In this document: piece by piece, positions 60,199 through 64,000 of the stretch
Layout: each line of letters begins with the position of its first letter
Position numbering within the stretch: position 1 is the first letter of the stretch
Assembly (NCBI GenBank): GCA_014526335.1
Contig: JACTAT010000026.1
Location: 815,565 to 879,564 of the forward strand
Reading direction: 5' to 3'
Length of the DNA: 64,000 bases
Source: Chrysaora quinquecirrha
Lineage: Eukaryota; Cnidaria; Scyphozoa; Semaeostomeae; Pelagiidae
Translations under genes and position numbers: made by a program
The notes under the pieces: model-generated
What the model was told of the DNA's origin: nothing
The model's database searches: none
Seen by the model: the letters and a program-made list of their open reading frames with translations, nothing else

Positions 60199-60469
60199 GC
60201 CTATATGGTTAAGTTTAGTGACCGTCTTTTAATATTTACGTCCCAAAATTTAAATAGAAGCAAGAGAAGGATTTTTTCAACCCCATATCGTTAGTTTAAT
60301 TTATTCCTCTGTTTAAACTTTGGCCTAGGAAATGCTGTTGCACGTTGGTCAGCTACTGCGGGAAAATGGTCGAAGCTTTCTCTTGCATTGATTGCTGCGA
60401 AAATGTCCCTAAGCAACACTTCAATGAATCACAACCGTCATTTATAATTGAGGCGGGGGAAGCATTAAG
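60199..60469 (+). other. 3' flank of URB2
   Basis: Probable 3' UTR and downstream DNA. The poly(A) site was not located; no canonical AATAAA is near the stop. Confidence 0.5.
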
Positions 60470-60750
60470 CTGTGGCTACACTAGGAACCTTGTAGCGCGC
60501 GACTCTGTATTCGGCGTGTCTCCCAGTTTGGCTAAACATGCGAGTGACAAGCGAGCAACGTGTCTCCCGAGTCATTTGCATGTTGCAGAGACAAGAAATG
60601 TTTCTGTTGTCTCCCAGAAACATTTGCGTGTCTCTTGCTACAAATTTTGTCGCGCGCTGCAAAGTTTCTGAGATGGCTAAACTGGGAGACAGCCGAAGGG
60701 ACATCAATGTCGCGCGCGACATGTCTCCTAGTTTTGCCAGGCCTTTAGAC
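60470..60750. mobile_element. MITE with TGTCGCGCGCGACA-type termini, full copy
   Basis: The left part GCTGTGGCTACACTAGGAAC with TAGCGCGCGACTC is mirrored by GTCGCGCGCGACATGTCTCC and TAGTTTTGCCAGGCC. The closest relative is 25494-25750. Confidence 0.78.
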
Positions 60751-61645
60751 TCACTACAGAAGTCCCAATACTTCTTCGATATTGATGTCGTTGTTTTTAC
60801 AATCACTCTGAGTGACAAATCAGCAGTAGGGGGGCGTAAGCTAGAGACTCGTGTAGTGAGTCTAGGGAAGCATAAACAGAATTAGGCCATCATAAAGAAA
60901 TAATTCGCATGTAGTAGAAGAGTTACATTTGATTTTCTTTACCAGTTTGCTTCTAAAAAGATTTATATTGGATAATATGGAATATTGGAATCGGGGAAAA
61001 TAGTGAAAAACATTTATCGTGTTTTTTTTTTTGCTTTGACATACATGGATTTTGCTTTGACATTATCAATGAAGGCTACAGTATTTGCTCGATTAAGCGC
61101 CGGGGGCGCTTAATTTACTGATTAAGCGATACCCGATATGGCGGCGCTTCAATTTAACTGAACAAACTTGGACTGAGGCAAAACATTTATCCCCTCCCCT
61201 GGATGTTGTGCGTATAAAAAGTTGTTTCAAAGCTGTCACTTTCTGCATTTTCTTGGTGTTTCATGTTGTTTTCAACACTTTTCAACATTCAAAAGGGGGG
61301 AAGGGGGCAAAATTATAGAGAAATCCAATTTTTTGTCTCATAATTTTTGTCCATGATTGTGCATGAAAAAGGCTAAAAATGTTTTGCAAGTATTCATTTC
61401 ATTTGGCCTCTCGGCACTGATCATAGCGTCATATGGCATTTTCAGTGAAATTTTCAGTTCAATTGCCCAAGAACTGGAAAAATTTAGACTTGTTAAACAG
61501 AACGCATTTATGCAGTTTTATCAACTCCATGTGCTGCACACCTTTCGATCCGACCAACACACTGGGACAACTTGTAAGTAACTTGTAATTCTGAAGAAGA
61601 TGATTGTCAAATCAATCGAAACAGTTAAAACTCAAAATTGTCGTT
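60751..61645 (+). other. Intergenic, nothing supported
   Basis: Bases 61080-61140 hold GCTCGATTAAGCGCCGGGGG-type phrases like the GCGCCC elements. A 74-codon plus frame at 61357 has no recognisable domain and is not called. Confidence 0.45.
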
Positions 61646-62051
61646 TACACGCTTTTTTTTATAAGGAACCTACCTCAAGGCCTAGTACTTAAAGTTCCTT
61701 ATTTTTGGACCTCTTTTGAGGCAATCGTTGTTCAAAAAGTTCCTTAATAGTTCCTTAATTTTAACTGCACATACAGTGTTCATAACAATAATAGAGAAAC
61801 ACTTGCATGTGAGCAAAGCTCGGGACTACTCAAGGAAACATTTGATACATGTGTAACGTACAATTTATGTGATTTTCGACCTTAAATGAATGGAACCGGC
61901 TTTCTAATTCTTGATTATTTGCAGTGATAAAAGCATTCAACATTGAAAAGTTCCTGAATGATTTTCTCTTTAGTAGTATAAGTTCTTTAAATTTTCGGGC
62001 CTTCTACATGTAGGTTCCTTATAAAGTGGTTCTTTATAAAAAAAGCGTGTA
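61646..62051. mobile_element. Foldback MITE, T8-ATAAG superfamily, copy A4
   Basis: Ends TACACGCTTTTTTTTATAAG and TTTATAAAAAAAGCGTGTA, with the same interior as A1-A3. Confidence 0.85.
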
Positions 62052-62165
62052 TTTCTCATTACTGTACCCATTGATGCACAATAATAAATCCATAAACTCT
62101 TAACTTTGTCCAGGATTATCCCTTATCCCTTTTAATTTTTTCTGGAAATATCCCATACCCTGGGG

Positions 62166-62935
62166 GGAGGGGGTTAGAATAAGTTTCGGGGGTTTCGGAT
62201 ACACGTTTTTTTTATAAGAAACCGGTTGATAAGAAACCTAGAACTAAACACCCAAAAAGTTAAGCAACTTTTAGAACTACGAGGAAGGAGTCAAGAAACT
62301 TCAGAAATTTTTGCGTCCGTTTTCCAACATAACTGATTCACATTTGTGGAGGTAGTAATCAGTTCTCAAGCATTTCCATGCGATTTCTCGCACCAGCGTG
62401 GCTAATTTCGTGCGATTTCTCGCATCTGTAAGCAATACTGTATCCCACAGAAGGTTTTTTGTTGTTTTTACTGTAATTTATTTCAATTATTTAAGAAACT
62501 GTTAAGAAACTTTTAGAACTACAATTGGGCCAAAAAGTAAGAAACTTTTAGAACTAGGCCCCTAGCCAGGTTTCTTATAAAAAAAACGTGTAGGGGTGTG
62601 CCGCCCGAGAAACAAAATGGCTACACATATTTATACCAAATTCCTGAAAATTTGTACCAAAAATGACACGAAAATATTAACTCGTACACTACTTTATCCT
62701 TTATATGCCTAAATTTACTATAATATGTTAATTCGAATAAAACTTCACCAAGAAAAGTGAAAACAAGCGAAAATAAGACCGTTTTTTTATAAAGTCGATA
62801 CCGATTTTCCAGAAATTTACACCCTCATATTTACACCAATTTTCAGAAATGCAATGCCCATGTTTGTACCAAAATCATGAAAAACGATACCCTTTTGTGC
62901 AGTCTATATTAAGTACCCCTCCCCCGGGATACCAT
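62166..62935. mobile_element. CCCGGGGG-family MITE split by a T8-ATAAG MITE
   Basis: GGGGGGAGGGGGTTAGAAT on the left and AAGTACCCCTCCCCCGGGA on the right are the outer ends, with GTGTGCCGCCCGAG after the inner element. The inner element is 62203-62593. Confidence 0.65.
62203..62593. mobile_element. T8-ATAAG MITE, AAGAAAC variant, nested
   Basis: Ends ATACACGTTTTTTTTATAAG and TTATAAAAAAAACGTGTA are inverted. The interior repeats AAGAAACT and AGTTTCTTA instead of AAGGAACT. Confidence 0.8.
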
Positions 62936-63393
62936 ATCCCTATTACCGTAATGGGGCCTTATGGCCTTACCATAGAAGGGAAATTTTCCCCCTTTTATTA
63001 TTTATGGCCTCACGAAAAGACTTTTCAGACACATTATGTTCTATGGTTCCTAAAAGAATACGTAAGGGGAAATCAGAGGAAGTGGGGAACAAATAATATT
63101 TTAAAAAATTCAAAAAATTCAAATACAATACTTTTTGTAAAAACTAACAGTATCACAGTATACCAGTACTTGGCAGTGACATTGGAGCCTATCCCGCTAT
63201 GAACGTGGGATAAAGAGCAACTGTCGTTTCTTTAATTCATGAGAATCCTACGTTATGAACTGCGAGCGTAATGTGCATTCGTTTTTGCTAATTTGTTTTT
63301 GTTGTCAGTGGGCTGTTCGTCTTAGTAGCAGCTGCTTTTGCATTGGACATCCGAGCCGAGCGAGACCACAGCTCTACTTTTTCCAACGATTCT

Positions 63394-63852
63394 ATGGCCA
63401 GGGGCGGACTGGCAGGGATGCTAGGTTGCGATTGCAACCCGGGCCTTCTTATTATAGGGTATTTAACAAACTGTTTCTGTTGTTTCTTGAGCAAATCTCT
63501 TCGATTTTTTGGGATTTTGAAGAGATTTGGATTGGTTTCGCTCAGTCTGAAAACAGTTGGAAATAACAGAAATTGTTTCTAAATGCAAATTTGGAAATAT
63601 AATCAGCATATGCGCACAAAAATATGGAAGCAAGAACACATAAAAAATGCGAAAATATGTGTCAAGGGAGACGATTTTGCCATCAAAATATCGCAAATAA
63701 GAAAAGAAGTATTAACATGAACAGTAGCCCTTGCCTTGAATTGATTTTTTACAGAGGAGCTCGCTAGAAGCAACAGACAAAAAAATCGCTATAGTAAAAA
63801 CAGGCCCCTTTTACTGGAAATAGCAACCCTGCCAGTCCGCCTCTATCTATGG
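63394..63852. mobile_element. MITE with hAT-like CAGGGGCGGACTGGCAGG terminus
   Basis: The left end GGCCAGGGGCGGACTGGCAG and right end CTGCCAGTCCGCCTCTATCT are inverted. A CAGGGGCGGACTGG terminus is typical of hAT elements; the 63463-63696 and 63288-63494 minus frames inside are unsupported. Confidence 0.7.
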
Positions 63853-64000
63853 CCTGGGATACTACTTCCTGAAGGGGATAATTCCATTTTTTCAATAAAC
63901 CAGACGTGCCACCCTAATGGGTTACTTTTTCAGCCACAATTTCCTTAGATACATATCAGGGTTATTTAGGGGTTTACAAGTTGCCCTGTTCCCTTGAGAA
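63853..64000 (+). mobile_element. CCCGGGGG-family MITE, cut by window end
   Basis: AACCAGACGTGCCACCCTAA and ATGGGTTACTTTTTCAGCC match the family interior. The right end lies outside the window. Confidence 0.55.

Noticed and set aside
58065..58527. Overlapping hydrophobic minus-strand frames, considered as a receptor pseudogene
   Set aside because: The frames overlap the same DNA in different phases and contain no recognisable transmembrane-receptor motif.
60345..60885. Several frames of about 110 codons after URB2
   Set aside because: They lie in a MITE with inverted termini; the same frames appear in the related copy at 25494-25788.
62849..63202. 117-codon plus frame
   Set aside because: It begins in the interior of a CCCGGGGG-family MITE and shows no domain or codon pattern.

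Overview
This window is animal nuclear DNA, AT-rich, intron-rich and heavily loaded with repeats. It is almost entirely one protein-coding gene on the plus strand. I identify it as URB2 (nucleolar pre-ribosomal-associated protein 2, Urb2/Npa2 family), a large-ribosomal-subunit assembly factor. The 5' end lies before base 1 and the stop codon is at 60196-60198. About 27 short coding exons can be read; most chain in phase and align in order with what I remember of vertebrate URB2. The C-terminal exon carries the diagnostic Urb2/Npa2 motif (GIYSIMDTC ... [14 protein letters not shown]). The organism is probably a marine invertebrate. An anthozoan cnidarian fits the intron density, tRNA-headed SINEs, (ATC)n arrays and numerous foldback MITEs, but this is inference and not proof.

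Layout. Bases 1-11 kb hold exons 1-12 among short introns filled with MITEs, (TAAC)n, (ATC)n, (ATCC)n and (GGAT)n arrays and tRNA-derived SINEs. Bases 11-24 kb hold exons 13-19. Two junctions here do not chain in reading phase and coincide with stretches where the vertebrate protein has about 110 and 150 more residues; one of these introns is occupied by a 170-bp tandem satellite. Bases 24-33.7 kb hold exons 20-22 with a 175-bp array, a 139-bp array and a perfect-looking palindrome carrying a hammerhead ribozyme motif on each strand. Bases 33.7-50.6 kb form a single 16.9-kb intron. It contains a small three-finger C2H2 gene or exon on the minus strand, minisatellites, SINEs, nested MITEs, an approximately 2.2-kb tandem duplication and a large hairpin. 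Bases 50.6-60.2 kb hold the last five exons, including one intron with the hallmarks of the minor (U12) spliceosome. Bases 60.2-64 kb are intergenic MITE-rich DNA with no gene that I can support.

No operon, phage, CRISPR or conventional structural RNA gene was found. The most interesting items are the U12-type intron, the inverted pair of hammerhead ribozymes, the MITE-derived alternating satellite at a broken exon junction, and a superfamily of foldback elements that nest in one another in both directions. Family comparisons are from memory, so homology calls need a database search to confirm.
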